A stretch of 64,000 nt of DNA from an uncultured Candidatus Melainabacteria bacterium (GTDB lineage Bacteria; Cyanobacteriota; Vampirovibrionia; Gastranaerophilales; Gastranaerophilaceae): NCBI GenBank assembly GCA_934754655.1, contig CAKVIC010000003.1, positions 101,794-165,793 of the forward strand, in the 5' to 3' direction. The notes beneath the pieces were generated by a model that did not search any database, was not told the DNA's origin, and was given only the letters and a program-made list of their open reading frames with translations. A program made the position numbers and the translations under genes. Below, one piece after another: positions 1 through 6,542 of this stretch. The first letter of the stretch is position 1. Each line of letters starts with the position of its first letter.

Positions 1-239
1 AGATGTCTGTAATTATTCAAACCATTCTTCTTAAAGTGTCCTAATTCAGCTTTTGTTAAATGTTTTTCTTTTGCTGGAATTGTACCAACTTGTATAGCAT
101 TATAACCGTCAGTTTCAACAGTTTTTACTTGAGTAACAACAGTTGAATCAACCTTGATAACGGTTACAGGAACTGCCAAACCTTCTGAATCAAAGATTTG
201 AGTCATTCCAAGTTTCTTTCCTATTACACCTAATGTCAT
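1..239 (-). CDS. rplC: 50S ribosomal protein L3, N-terminal part (runs off the window)
   Basis: The reverse strand from position 239 reads MTLGVIGKKLGMTQIFDSEG and continues in frame to the window edge, giving about 79 residues. GKKLGMTQIF is the hallmark start of bacterial L3, an early-assembly protein of the large subunit near the peptidyl-transferase centre. It lies downstream of rpsJ in the same direction, as in the S10 operon. The gap to rpsJ is unusually long (246 bp) and holds a possible promoter and structured leader. A GGAAAGGA Shine-Dalgarno lies just upstream of the ATG. The C-terminal half is outside the window. Confidence 0.93.
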   Translation of the reverse strand, partial: MTLGVIGKKLGMTQIFDSEGLAVPVTVIKVDSTVVTQVKTVETDGYNAIQVGTIPAKEKHLTKAELGHFKKNGLNNYRH

Positions 240-244
240 AATTT

Positions 245-392
245 TCCTTTCCGGCACAATTTGACAAATCACCTATTGAATGAAATATCAATTCTATGCC
301 ATACATCTTGCGAGCGCTACTACCTAACACTTTACCTAACTTGAGATTAAATCTCTAAGGGTTTTAACCTTCCGTCTTACCTGACGTCGTAG
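245..392 (-). ncRNA. Candidate structured leader between rpsJ and rplC
   Basis: This gap codes for nothing recognisable. On the minus strand it holds a GAGAT/ATCTC hairpin with a 3-nt loop, a GGTT/AACC hairpin and a possible ACTAC...GTAGT closing helix, which together could form a branched structure ending before the rplC Shine-Dalgarno. Ribosomal-protein operons are often autoregulated through such leaders, but I do not recognise this as a described class. The fold is by eye. Confidence 0.3.
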
Positions 393-397
393 TTCAC

Positions 398-428
398 ATT
401 ATATGCATAATGCTTATTAAGTTTTCAA
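398..428 (-). promoter_or_regulatory. Possible internal promoter for rplC onward
   Basis: On the minus strand TTGAAA (428-423) and TATAAT (403-398) are separated by 19 bp. The hexamers are good but the spacing is slightly long. Transcription would start near 391 and give rplC a leader of about 150 nt independent of rpsJ. Confidence 0.45.
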
Positions 429-485
429 TTTTGGCTTTGAGCTAAAAATTAGCTTCACTCCTCAATAAAAGGAGCAAGAAGTTAA

Positions 486-800
486 TTATAATTTAACTTC
501 AATATCTACGCCTGCTGGTAAGTCTAATCTACTCAATTCTTCAGTAGTTTGTTGAGTAGGTTCGTAAATATCAATAATACGCTTATGAGTTCTAATCTCA
601 AAATGTTCACGAGATTTTTTATCAACGTGAGGTGAGCGTAATACACAATAAATACGTCTTTTTGTAGGTAAAGGAATAGGACCGGCTACTTTTGCGTCTG
701 TTCTTTTTGCTGTCTCAACGATCTTTTCAGCTGATACATCAACCAACTTGTGTTCGTAAGATCTCAAACAAACTCTAATTCTTTGTCTTGTACCTGTCAT
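486..800 (-). CDS. rpsJ: 30S ribosomal protein S10
   Basis: The 104-residue product has the full S10 pattern: RIRVCLRSYEHKLVD near the N-terminus, then AGPIPLPTKRRIYCVLRSPHVDKKSREHFE and a C-terminal SRLDLPAGVDIEVKL. S10 (NusE) sits in the 30S head and also takes part in NusB antitermination. The ATG is preceded by AAAGGA. It is the first gene of the cluster here, with its own strong promoter upstream, and rplC follows. The length is normal for the family and the gene looks intact. Confidence 0.97.
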   Translation of the reverse strand: MTGTRQRIRVCLRSYEHKLVDVSAEKIVETAKRTDAKVAGPIPLPTKRRIYCVLRSPHVDKKSREHFEIRTHKRIIDIYEPTQQTTEELSRLDLPAGVDIEVKL

Positions 801-901
801 TTTAAAATTCCTTTATTTTTTGTGTTTTACTTTTGAGTTTTTAAACAATAAGAAAACCTTTGTTTACTAACCCAGCTATTACTTTCGACTATAGCATTTG
901 A

Positions 902-930
902 ATCATAAAACAAACAAAATATAGTGTCAA
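902..930 (-). promoter_or_regulatory. sigma70-type promoter of rpsJ
   Basis: Minus strand TTGACA (930-925), 17 bp spacer, TATGAT (907-902): perfect -35, near-perfect -10 and ideal spacing. The predicted start is near 895, leaving a leader of about 95 nt before the rpsJ ATG. Confidence 0.8.
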
Positions 931-971
931 CAAGTGTTTTTTGCTTTTGCAAATAATTTACAAAAATTTAC

Positions 972-1011
972 AAAAAAATGTTGCGCCCTGCGGAAAATTT
1001 CCGCAGGGCGC
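972..1011 (-). terminator. Intrinsic terminator of the LysM gene
   Basis: GCGCCCTGCGG and CCGCAGGGCGC form a near-perfect stem (983-1011) with an A/T-rich loop. On the minus strand seven T follow. It lies 24 bp past the stop codon of the LysM gene. Confidence 0.85.
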
Positions 1012-1034
1012 CTTAAAATTTTAACTATTTATAC

Positions 1035-2270
1035 CTATGAACTGTATTTTTCAGGTTTACGAATTTTAATTTCTTGTCCAGGTTCAATTATAACCGTATA
1101 GTTATCACTTTCCCAATGAAGTTTGTTACCTTCATCAGCCATTACTTTATCTACCAATTCTCTAATTTGCTTAGCTGTTGGATTTCCGTTACCCCATTCT
1201 TTTAATTTTTGTTCACATAAATCCCAAACCGTATCGCCAGGTTTTACAGTTACAACATCGCCATCATTTTCTTCTTGAACAGGAGCTTCCACTGGCGCAA
1301 CCGGAATTTGCTCAACTATTTCAGGAGTTTCTTCAATTTGTGTAGTATTTTCAACAGGTTTTTCTGCCTTTACATCTTTCGCTTTATCAACTTTATCACC
1401 TGCTTTATCAACTTTATCACTTGCTTTATTTACGACATAAGCTATTGCCGCACCGACAAGTGCTATTCCTGCAAGAATTGCACCAAATTTACCTTTTTTG
1501 CCTTTTAAAGACTTAAACCGTTTACCTTTTTTATCAATTTCTGACTTTGCCATCTTTTTAGCCTTTTCTCCAGATTTAACTTCTTTTAAAACTTCTTTTT
1601 TTTCTTTTACAGGATTATCCGTAGATTTGTCAGCAGTCTTTTCCACTGGATTTTCAGTAGCTGTTTTGTTCGATTTTTCAACAGGTTTTTCTTTTGTTTT
1701 TGATGCATTTTCTGCTTTTTCTTTAGAAGAATTTTCTTTTGCATTTATATCATTAGCTTGCGTTTTTTTCTTCGGAACCTTTTTGCTTTGTTTTTGTTTT
1801 TGTTTTTGAACTTCAAACTTTTGGTATTTGTCAAAATTTATCTGTTCAGGAATACTTCCTTTAAAACTTTCAGAATACATTCCTTTTAATTCTTCTACAC
1901 CTTTATTATATGCCATTTTTTTCTTAGTTAACGCTTTTTTTTGTTTTTTATTAAGATTATTATTTTTTTCTAATTCTTCAATATCAGCTTTTAAGCCATT
2001 AAGCTCATGAGCTTTTACTCGATAATCTACTATATTTGGTGTATTTGATGTTTGCGCAGGTGATGGAGCAGTTTTCGCAGGTGATGAAGTAGATTCAGTA
2101 AAAACACTTTCACTTTCAACTGCTGGAATTTCATTAGTTATAGAAGTTGTAAATACGTTGTCAACAGATGGATAACTATAATTAACTGATGAATTAGGCA
2201 AATCATTAGTCGACAAACTTATATTGTGTGATTTCCAAAAATTTAACAAATTATTAACCGCTTCTGCCAT
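1035..2270 (-). CDS. Membrane-anchored LysM-domain protein
   Basis: I place the start at the ATG at 2270 (MAEAVNNLLNFWKS), which follows AAAGGAGAG; the frame stays open upstream but that Shine-Dalgarno decides it. The 411-residue product has a Ser/Asn-rich N-terminus, a Lys/Glu coiled-coil-like stretch (about residues 85-135), a long Lys-rich tract, one hydrophobic helix (FGAILAGIALVGAAIAYVV) and an acidic linker. A C-terminal LysM-like domain (VTVKPGDTVWDLCEQKL ... VIIEPGQEIKIR) probably binds glycan or peptidoglycan. Lys-rich cytoplasmic and LysM external halves are inferred from the order. The function is unknown; it could be an envelope tether. Confidence 0.8.
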   Translation of the reverse strand: MAEAVNNLLNFWKSHNISLSTNDLPNSSVNYSYPSVDNVFTTSITNEIPAVESESVFTESTSSPAKTAPSPAQTSNTPNIVDYRVKAHELNGLKADIEELEKNNNLNKKQKKALTKKKMAYNKGVEELKGMYSESFKGSIPEQINFDKYQKFEVQKQKQKQSKKVPKKKTQANDINAKENSSKEKAENASKTKEKPVEKSNKTATENPVEKTADKSTDNPVKEKKEVLKEVKSGEKAKKMAKSEIDKKGKRFKSLKGKKGKFGAILAGIALVGAAIAYVVNKASDKVDKAGDKVDKAKDVKAEKPVENTTQIEETPEIVEQIPVAPVEAPVQEENDGDVVTVKPGDTVWDLCEQKLKEWGNGNPTAKQIRELVDKVMADEGNKLHWESDNYTVIIEPGQEIKIRKPEKYSS

Positions 2271-2350
2271 CTCTCGCTCTCCTTTATTTAGTGTTACATG
2301 TATATAAAGTTGATGAGAAATTGAAAATTGCGCGCACAATTTGGTACACA

Positions 2351-2372
2351 TCATATCATATCATATCATATC
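2351..2372. repeat. TCATA pentanucleotide repeat (4.4 copies)
   Basis: Four exact TCATA units plus TC. The block lies just downstream of the predicted -10 of the LysM gene, so it would be the first transcribed sequence of that mRNA. Slippage would change the promoter-proximal leader but not the reading frame. Confidence 0.85.
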
Positions 2373-2376
2373 GAGC

Positions 2377-2406
2377 ATTATAATTGAGTTTCAGCACTTT
2401 TGTAAA
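2377..2406 (-). promoter_or_regulatory. Promoter of the LysM gene
   Basis: Minus strand TTTACA (2406-2401), 18 bp spacer, TATAAT (2382-2377). The expected start near 2370 falls inside the TCATA repeat, about 100 nt before the ATG. Confidence 0.6.
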
Positions 2407-2468
2407 ATTTTGTAAACCTCGTTACAATTTGTTACATTTGCATTTTCTGAAATTTTTTAGATTTTTTT

Positions 2469-2760
2469 TGTCATGAGTCACTCGTTTCTGCATCTCACTG
2501 GCGTTGAACCTTGCGTTAATCAGGTTTCTTACTTATATTAACCCCAGTTCACTTGTCAGATCCTGAAATAAATTCAGGATGACAGGAAAAATAAACTGTG
2601 GATTTGCGGTAAAACAATTTGTCATGAGTCACTTGTTTCAGCATCTTGTCGGTGTTGAACCTTGCGTTAATCAGGTTTCTTACTTATATTAACCCCAGTT
2701 CACTGGTCAGATCCTGAAATAAATTCAGGATGACAGGAAAAATAAACTGTGGATTTGCGG
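2469..2760. repeat. Two direct repeats of 141 bp (period 151 bp)
   Basis: Positions 2469-2609 and 2620-2760 are about 93% identical by eye, both starting TGTCATGAGTCAC and ending GGATTTGCGG. Each contains the inverted repeat ATCCTGAA/TTCAGGAT flanked by GTC/GAC. No gene is visible, and the unit looks like a small dispersed hairpin element. The whole 2271-2900 interval carries only this, the promoter and a terminator. Confidence 0.9.
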
Positions 2761-2848
2761 ACGGGATGAGAGAAATAAATTCAGGATGACGGGAAAATAA
2801 CTGTAAGTTTGTGGACAGAATGAGTGAAATAAATTCAGAATGACAGAA
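2761..2848. repeat. Two decayed partial copies of the same repeat
   Basis: The segment GAAATAAATTCAGGATGAC recurs near 2770 and, as TTCAGAATGAC, near 2827, each followed by remnants of the repeat's right end. These look like degenerating copies of the 141-bp unit. Confidence 0.65.
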
Positions 2849-2881
2849 AAAGTCAAAGCTCGCACCTTGCGGTGCGAGCTT
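2846..2881 (-). terminator. Intrinsic terminator of the pilin-like gene
   Basis: AAGCTCGCACC (2856-2866) pairs perfectly with GGTGCGAGCTT (2871-2881) over a 4-nt loop. On the minus strand it is followed by TTGACTTTTT. It lies 20 bp beyond the stop of the pilin-like gene. Confidence 0.85.
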
Positions 2882-2900
2882 CTTTGTTTTATGCCGGATA

Positions 2901-4190
2901 TTAATACTTATATTTTACCTTAAACTTATTTTCAAAAATAGCGCCGGTACAATATGGATTTCCACCTTCTGATCCATTTGCACATTCTTTACTCCATGTT
3001 AAATCATCATTTTGAGTACCGTCCCAGTTATATACACCAACCGGACGCAATGAACCGTCGTTATACATTACAAAAGCGAAAATATCTTTTGCAATTTCAT
3101 TTTTACCATTTTTGATACCATTTATATCAATTGCAACAATACCAATTCTTTGTTTACGTGGTGCAAGTTTTGATGGTGCATTAATATAATCTTTTTTGAT
3201 TTCATAAGCAATACTAATACCATTATTTAAAGTAATTGATTTATCTTTTGCAAATAAACCTGCCCAATCTGTTGGAAGTGTTATTGCAGAGTCAAGTTTT
3301 TCTTCTGCCGGTAATGTTGGTCTTTGTGATTGTTCACCATTATCATCAGCTGTTGGGGGATTATTATCACCACCTCCTGTACCACCACCGGTAGACGGTT
3401 TGTCATTAACACCACAATTATTATCTTTATATGCTTGAGAAGAAGGATTTAAACCTTTACAAGGATCATAATTCGTACATATACCATTTCTATCAAAACA
3501 TCCCGGCAAACATCTTGCATCACAATCATTTGATGGTGGCTCTGTTTTACACTTTATCTCCCAAACTGCTGCGTATCCAGAAATGCTATTTTTCCCACGT
3601 TCTAATTCATAACAAGATTTACACATAACATGATTAGTATAGCCAGTAGTATTACATAAAAGAGTTTCACAACTTTTTGTATATGTTACTTTTTTACAAT
3701 TATCAATTTTTGTTTGTTTATTTTCGTCATAAGGAGGGTTTAGCCAATTACCATTAGGTCTCGTACCTCCTGTTGTAGTACCACCTTCTTTATCAGTCAT
3801 AGGAAGCAACTGTTTATTATCTATATTTGGGGGCATTGTAACATCAGAATCAAGCCATGAAGAGCCAGATTTTGCAGCGTTTGCGGCTGGCACGAATCTG
3901 ACATTATTAGCTGTTATATTTGATTTTAAATAATTATTAAGATCTGTAGAGTATTTTTCATAATCAAACGCATTGTTTTTATAATATTTTGCAAGCATTG
4001 TATTTGAACTATTAGTTTGAAGAATTGCAGCATTTGCTTGTTCAAATATCGCAACGGTTTTTGCTAATTTTGGACCTACTTGAGCTTTCGCTGTTGAATG
4101 AATTACGATAGGCGTAGTAATTGCTACAACAACACCTATTATACCAAGTGCAATAATAGTTTCAGCTAGCGTGAATCCTTTTTTTAACAT
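2901..4190 (-). CDS. Type IV pilin-like protein, Cys-rich
   Basis: The N-terminus MLKKGFTLAETIIALGIIGVVVA is a class III prepilin leader. Cleavage by prepilin peptidase after KKG would expose the conserved Phe and +5 Glu, followed by the hydrophobic pilin helix. The 429 residues far exceed a normal major pilin. The middle (about 165-260) holds some 16 cysteines, then a Gly/Pro linker (GGGTGGGDNNPP) and a C-terminal domain ending KFKVKYKY. The ATG follows GGGAG. No other pilus genes are nearby, so it is an orphan pseudopilin or minor pilin. The binding role of the Cys-rich region is unknown. Confidence 0.85.
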   Translation of the reverse strand: MLKKGFTLAETIIALGIIGVVVAITTPIVIHSTAKAQVGPKLAKTVAIFEQANAAILQTNSSNTMLAKYYKNNAFDYEKYSTDLNNYLKSNITANNVRFVPAANAAKSGSSWLDSDVTMPPNIDNKQLLPMTDKEGGTTTGGTRPNGNWLNPPYDENKQTKIDNCKKVTYTKSCETLLCNTTGYTNHVMCKSCYELERGKNSISGYAAVWEIKCKTEPPSNDCDARCLPGCFDRNGICTNYDPCKGLNPSSQAYKDNNCGVNDKPSTGGGTGGGDNNPPTADDNGEQSQRPTLPAEEKLDSAITLPTDWAGLFAKDKSITLNNGISIAYEIKKDYINAPSKLAPRKQRIGIVAIDINGIKNGKNEIAKDIFAFVMYNDGSLRPVGVYNWDGTQNDDLTWSKECANGSEGGNPYCTGAIFENKFKVKYKY

Positions 4191-4303
4191 ATAAATCTCC
4201 CATCTGCTCTTAATACAATTATATATTCATTTTAGCATATTGGGCTAGGGTTGTAAAGGGGACAAAGAGAATCGAATCAGACTGGCGCAAACTCCTTAAT
4301 TTA

Positions 4304-4312
4304 TGTTATAAT
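4304..4312 (+). promoter_or_regulatory. Extended -10 promoter for the ZorA-like gene
   Basis: TGTTATAAT: TG, one base, then consensus TATAAT. No good -35 is seen at the expected distance. The predicted start near 4319 gives a short leader. Confidence 0.55.
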
Positions 4313-4346
4313 ACTTAAGTCCAAAAAATTAATAGGAAGTTTCGAG

Positions 4347-5228
4347 ATGGAATTTATCACTGTTTTTAAAGAACCTGCAATATTAATTATTATTGCAATA
4401 TTTTTGTTCTTTATTCTATTTACATTACGAAATTATTATTTTGCGCAAGCAAATTTAAAAAAAGTGTATTTATTTTTAAAAAATTTCAACAAAAAAGAAA
4501 TCTCATACCGATTCGCCGAGTTAGACGAATTCATGGTAAGCAATTCTTTTATGTCAACAAATTGGGAAGATTTTAAAAAAGCATTAATTTTCCCCGACAA
4601 ACTTTATATATCTTCAAAAACTCAAAATTCTGCTGACACCACAAAATCTGAAATCTTTTTGACGGTCGATTCTTCTTATTTTTTCAACGAAGAATCATTG
4701 ATTAGTTCAAAAATTAATTACAAGTTTATCCAAATTATGCCAACTTTATTAACCGGTTTAGGACCGTTTTTCACATTTTTGAAAATGGCAATGGCTTTTG
4801 CTGTTATTGATTTATCATTCAAAAATGCTGAAAATTCTCTAGGCGGTTTGCTTGGCAATATCAAAATAGCAGCACTTTGTTCAGTTTTTGCAGTCGGTCT
4901 ATCATTATTATTTATGTTAATAGAAAAAATTGCTTACAACAAATTGTGCAAAAAATACTATTTATTAATCCAAAAAGAATTTATACGCTTGTTTGATATT
5001 TGTACAAGTGAACAATTTTTGCTTGATTTAGTAAACGAATACAAGGCGCAAAACTCAAATAATGAAAAATTTATCAAAACATTGCCTGAAAGTCTATCAA
5101 AATCATTAGAAAAAGCCGTCACGGATTCTGCAGTTCCGTATCTTGAAAATATTTTGTACAGTTTAAATAAATTGAATGATTTAATAGGCAGAAATGGCAA
5201 TGGCGATATAGTAGACAGGTTGTTTTAA
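4347..5228 (+). CDS. ZorA/ExbB/TolQ-like proton-channel subunit
   Basis: This 293-residue membrane protein has three predicted helices: 11-27, about 130-153 (MPTLLTGLGPFFTFLKMAMA) and about 172-193. The PTLLTGLGPFFTFL segment matches the pore-helix signature of the MotA/TolQ/ExbB superfamily (usually GILGTFxGL). The three-helix topology is that of TolQ/ExbB/ZorA, not four-helix MotA. A cytoplasmic tail of about 95 residues follows, short for an anti-phage ZorA. The next gene, 3 bp downstream, encodes a ZorB/MotB-like partner, so the two probably form a proton-driven motor. No ZorC/D/E effector is present. Family is fairly sure; role unknown. Confidence 0.75.
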   Translation: MEFITVFKEPAILIIIAIFLFFILFTLRNYYFAQANLKKVYLFLKNFNKKEISYRFAELDEFMVSNSFMSTNWEDFKKALIFPDKLYISSKTQNSADTTKSEIFLTVDSSYFFNEESLISSKINYKFIQIMPTLLTGLGPFFTFLKMAMAFAVIDLSFKNAENSLGGLLGNIKIAALCSVFAVGLSLLFMLIEKIAYNKLCKKYYLLIQKEFIRLFDICTSEQFLLDLVNEYKAQNSNNEKFIKTLPESLSKSLEKAVTDSAVPYLENILYSLNKLNDLIGRNGNGDIVDRLF

Positions 5229-5231
5229 AAA

Positions 5232-5966
5232 ATGAGATTAAAATATAAAAATACGGATTCTGCTGAATCAAACATATTTTGGGTTACAATGACAGATTTA
5301 ATGACCGCATTAGTGTTGGTTTTTATTGTTTTATTTTGTTATGCTTTTATCTCAAATCAGATGGAGAATTTTAAACAAAATGTTGCTAAAGAAAATCTTT
5401 CAGAAGCACTTAAAGAATCGCTTAAAGAACAAAAACTTTCTGCCACAGTTGATGATATTTCAGGCGTTGTAAAAATTTCAGATTTAGAACTTTTTGATGT
5501 AAATAGTTACAAGCTTTCTGCCAAAGGAAAAGCATATTTAGACAAATTTGCTCCTGCTTATTTTAAATCCTTGAATGAAAACAATTATTTAAAAAATAAC
5601 ATTGATAAAATAATCATTCAAGGTCACACGGATTCACAAACCTATGTCGGCAAATACACAAAAGATGAACAATATATGAAGAATATGGAGTTATCTTTAA
5701 AACGCGCATTTGAAGTTGCAAACTATATGACAGCAACTCAATACAACAAGCAAGACAGTGACAATTTACGAAAAATGATTATCGTTGAAGGAGCTAGTTT
5801 TTCAAATCCAATAATCATAAATGGCAAAGAAGATTTTTCAAAAAGTCGAAGAGTTGAATTAAAAATAGTGTTCAAACAAGTCGGAGAAAGGGATAAACAG
5901 GGGATAAAACAAGGGGTAAAACAAGGGGTAAAACAAGGGGTAAAACAAGGGAGAAACAAAGAATAA
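5232..5966 (+). CDS. ZorB/MotB-like protein with OmpA peptidoglycan-binding domain
   Basis: The 244-residue product has one N-terminal membrane helix (about 23-40) starting with TMTDLMTALVLVF; Asp22 occupies the place of the proton-carrying Asp of MotB/ZorB. After a short linker an OmpA-like domain follows (about 85-215), with IIIQGHTDS at 127-135, the LSLKRAFEVANYM helix and SRRVELKIVF. It would anchor the motor to peptidoglycan. The C-terminus ends in a tandem KQGV repeat coded by a 12-bp minisatellite. It is co-transcribed with the ZorA-like gene. Defence, transport or envelope work are all possible. Confidence 0.8.
   Translation: MRLKYKNTDSAESNIFWVTMTDLMTALVLVFIVLFCYAFISNQMENFKQNVAKENLSEALKESLKEQKLSATVDDISGVVKISDLELFDVNSYKLSAKGKAYLDKFAPAYFKSLNENNYLKNNIDKIIIQGHTDSQTYVGKYTKDEQYMKNMELSLKRAFEVANYMTATQYNKQDSDNLRKMIIVEGASFSNPIIINGKEDFSKSRRVELKIVFKQVGERDKQGIKQGVKQGVKQGVKQGRNKE
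5890..5960 (+). repeat. 12-bp coding tandem repeat at the ZorB-like C-terminus
   Basis: Units of AAACAAGGGGTA repeat about four times, with diverged units on both sides, encoding KQGV. Gain or loss of units keeps the reading frame, so only the tail length would vary. Confidence 0.85.
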
Positions 5967-5985
5967 AACAGGGGTGTGTTAGAAT

Positions 5986-6015
5986 TTGAATTTTATAAAT
6001 TAAATATGTTATAAT
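5986..6015 (+). promoter_or_regulatory. Promoter of the TSCPD gene
   Basis: TTGAAT (5986-5991), 18 bp spacer, then TGTTATAAT (6007-6015), an extended -10. The start is expected near 6022, close to the Shine-Dalgarno, so the leader is very short. Confidence 0.65.
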
Positions 6016-6035
6016 ATTAAAAAGAGGTGTTTAAT

Positions 6036-6338
6036 ATGAGTGATGTAATAATTAACGAAGAAAATGGATTTGATATCGTTGAATTTAAGCCAGAAGGAAT
6101 TTGTGCAAAAATTATGCATTTTAGAATTAAAGATAATGTAATACAAGATGCAGAAATTGTCGGTGGATGTAGTGGTAACCACAAAGGTATAATTTCTTTA
6201 ATCAAGGGCATGAACTTAAACGAAGTTGTTGAAAAATTAAAAGGAATTACTTGCGGTGCGCGCGCAACAAGTTGCCCTGATCAGATTTCTGTTGCAATAA
6301 AATCTTATATTGAGCAAAAACAAGCTGTCAAAGCTTAA
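6036..6338 (+). CDS. TSCPD-domain protein (TIGR03905-like)
   Basis: The 100-residue product carries the diagnostic ATSCPDQ near its C-terminus, preceded by GGCSGNHKGI and GITCGARA, so four conserved cysteines overall. TSCPD domains occur alone and at the C-terminus of some ribonucleotide reductases, where they are thought to bind metal. The role of the stand-alone form is not established. I use the ATG at 6036, six bases after AGAGGTG, rather than the in-frame GTG at 6027 that is part of that Shine-Dalgarno. It has its own promoter and is convergent with trkH. Confidence 0.85.
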   Translation: MSDVIINEENGFDIVEFKPEGICAKIMHFRIKDNVIQDAEIVGGCSGNHKGIISLIKGMNLNEVVEKLKGITCGARATSCPDQISVAIKSYIEQKQAVKA

Positions 6339-6381
6339 ATGGTTTCTGACAAATACGCTTGCTTAACTCACATGTTTGCTT

Positions 6382-6409
6382 TTTGCTCGGCGCAAAGGAT
6401 TATTTTTTC
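6382..6409 (+). terminator. Possible weak terminator after the TSCPD gene
   Basis: TTTGC and GCAAA form a 5-bp stem with loop TCGGC, followed a few bases later by TATTTTTT. The stem is weak. A similar TTTGCTTGGCGCAAGG recurs at 6457-6472. No gene is seen in 6339-6542. Confidence 0.35.
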
Positions 6410-6542
6410 TGTATTCAGAAGTTGATAAGTGAGCGGGGTTTGATTCCTGTTGGTTGTTTGCTTGGCGCAAGGTTCAGCATAACAAAAAACAAGATTTGTT
6501 AAAACTCTTCTTACTTCTCCTAAACAACGTCTTAAATGTAGC

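Noticed and set aside
1498..1809. Phe/Ser-rich + strand frame
   Set aside because: Antisense of the Lys-rich part of the LysM protein; no ribosome-binding site.
4347..6338. Complete Zorya anti-phage system
   Set aside because: Only ZorA/B-like genes are present; the next gene is a TSCPD protein and no ZorC, ZorD or ZorE-type gene is nearby, so I report an orphan pair.
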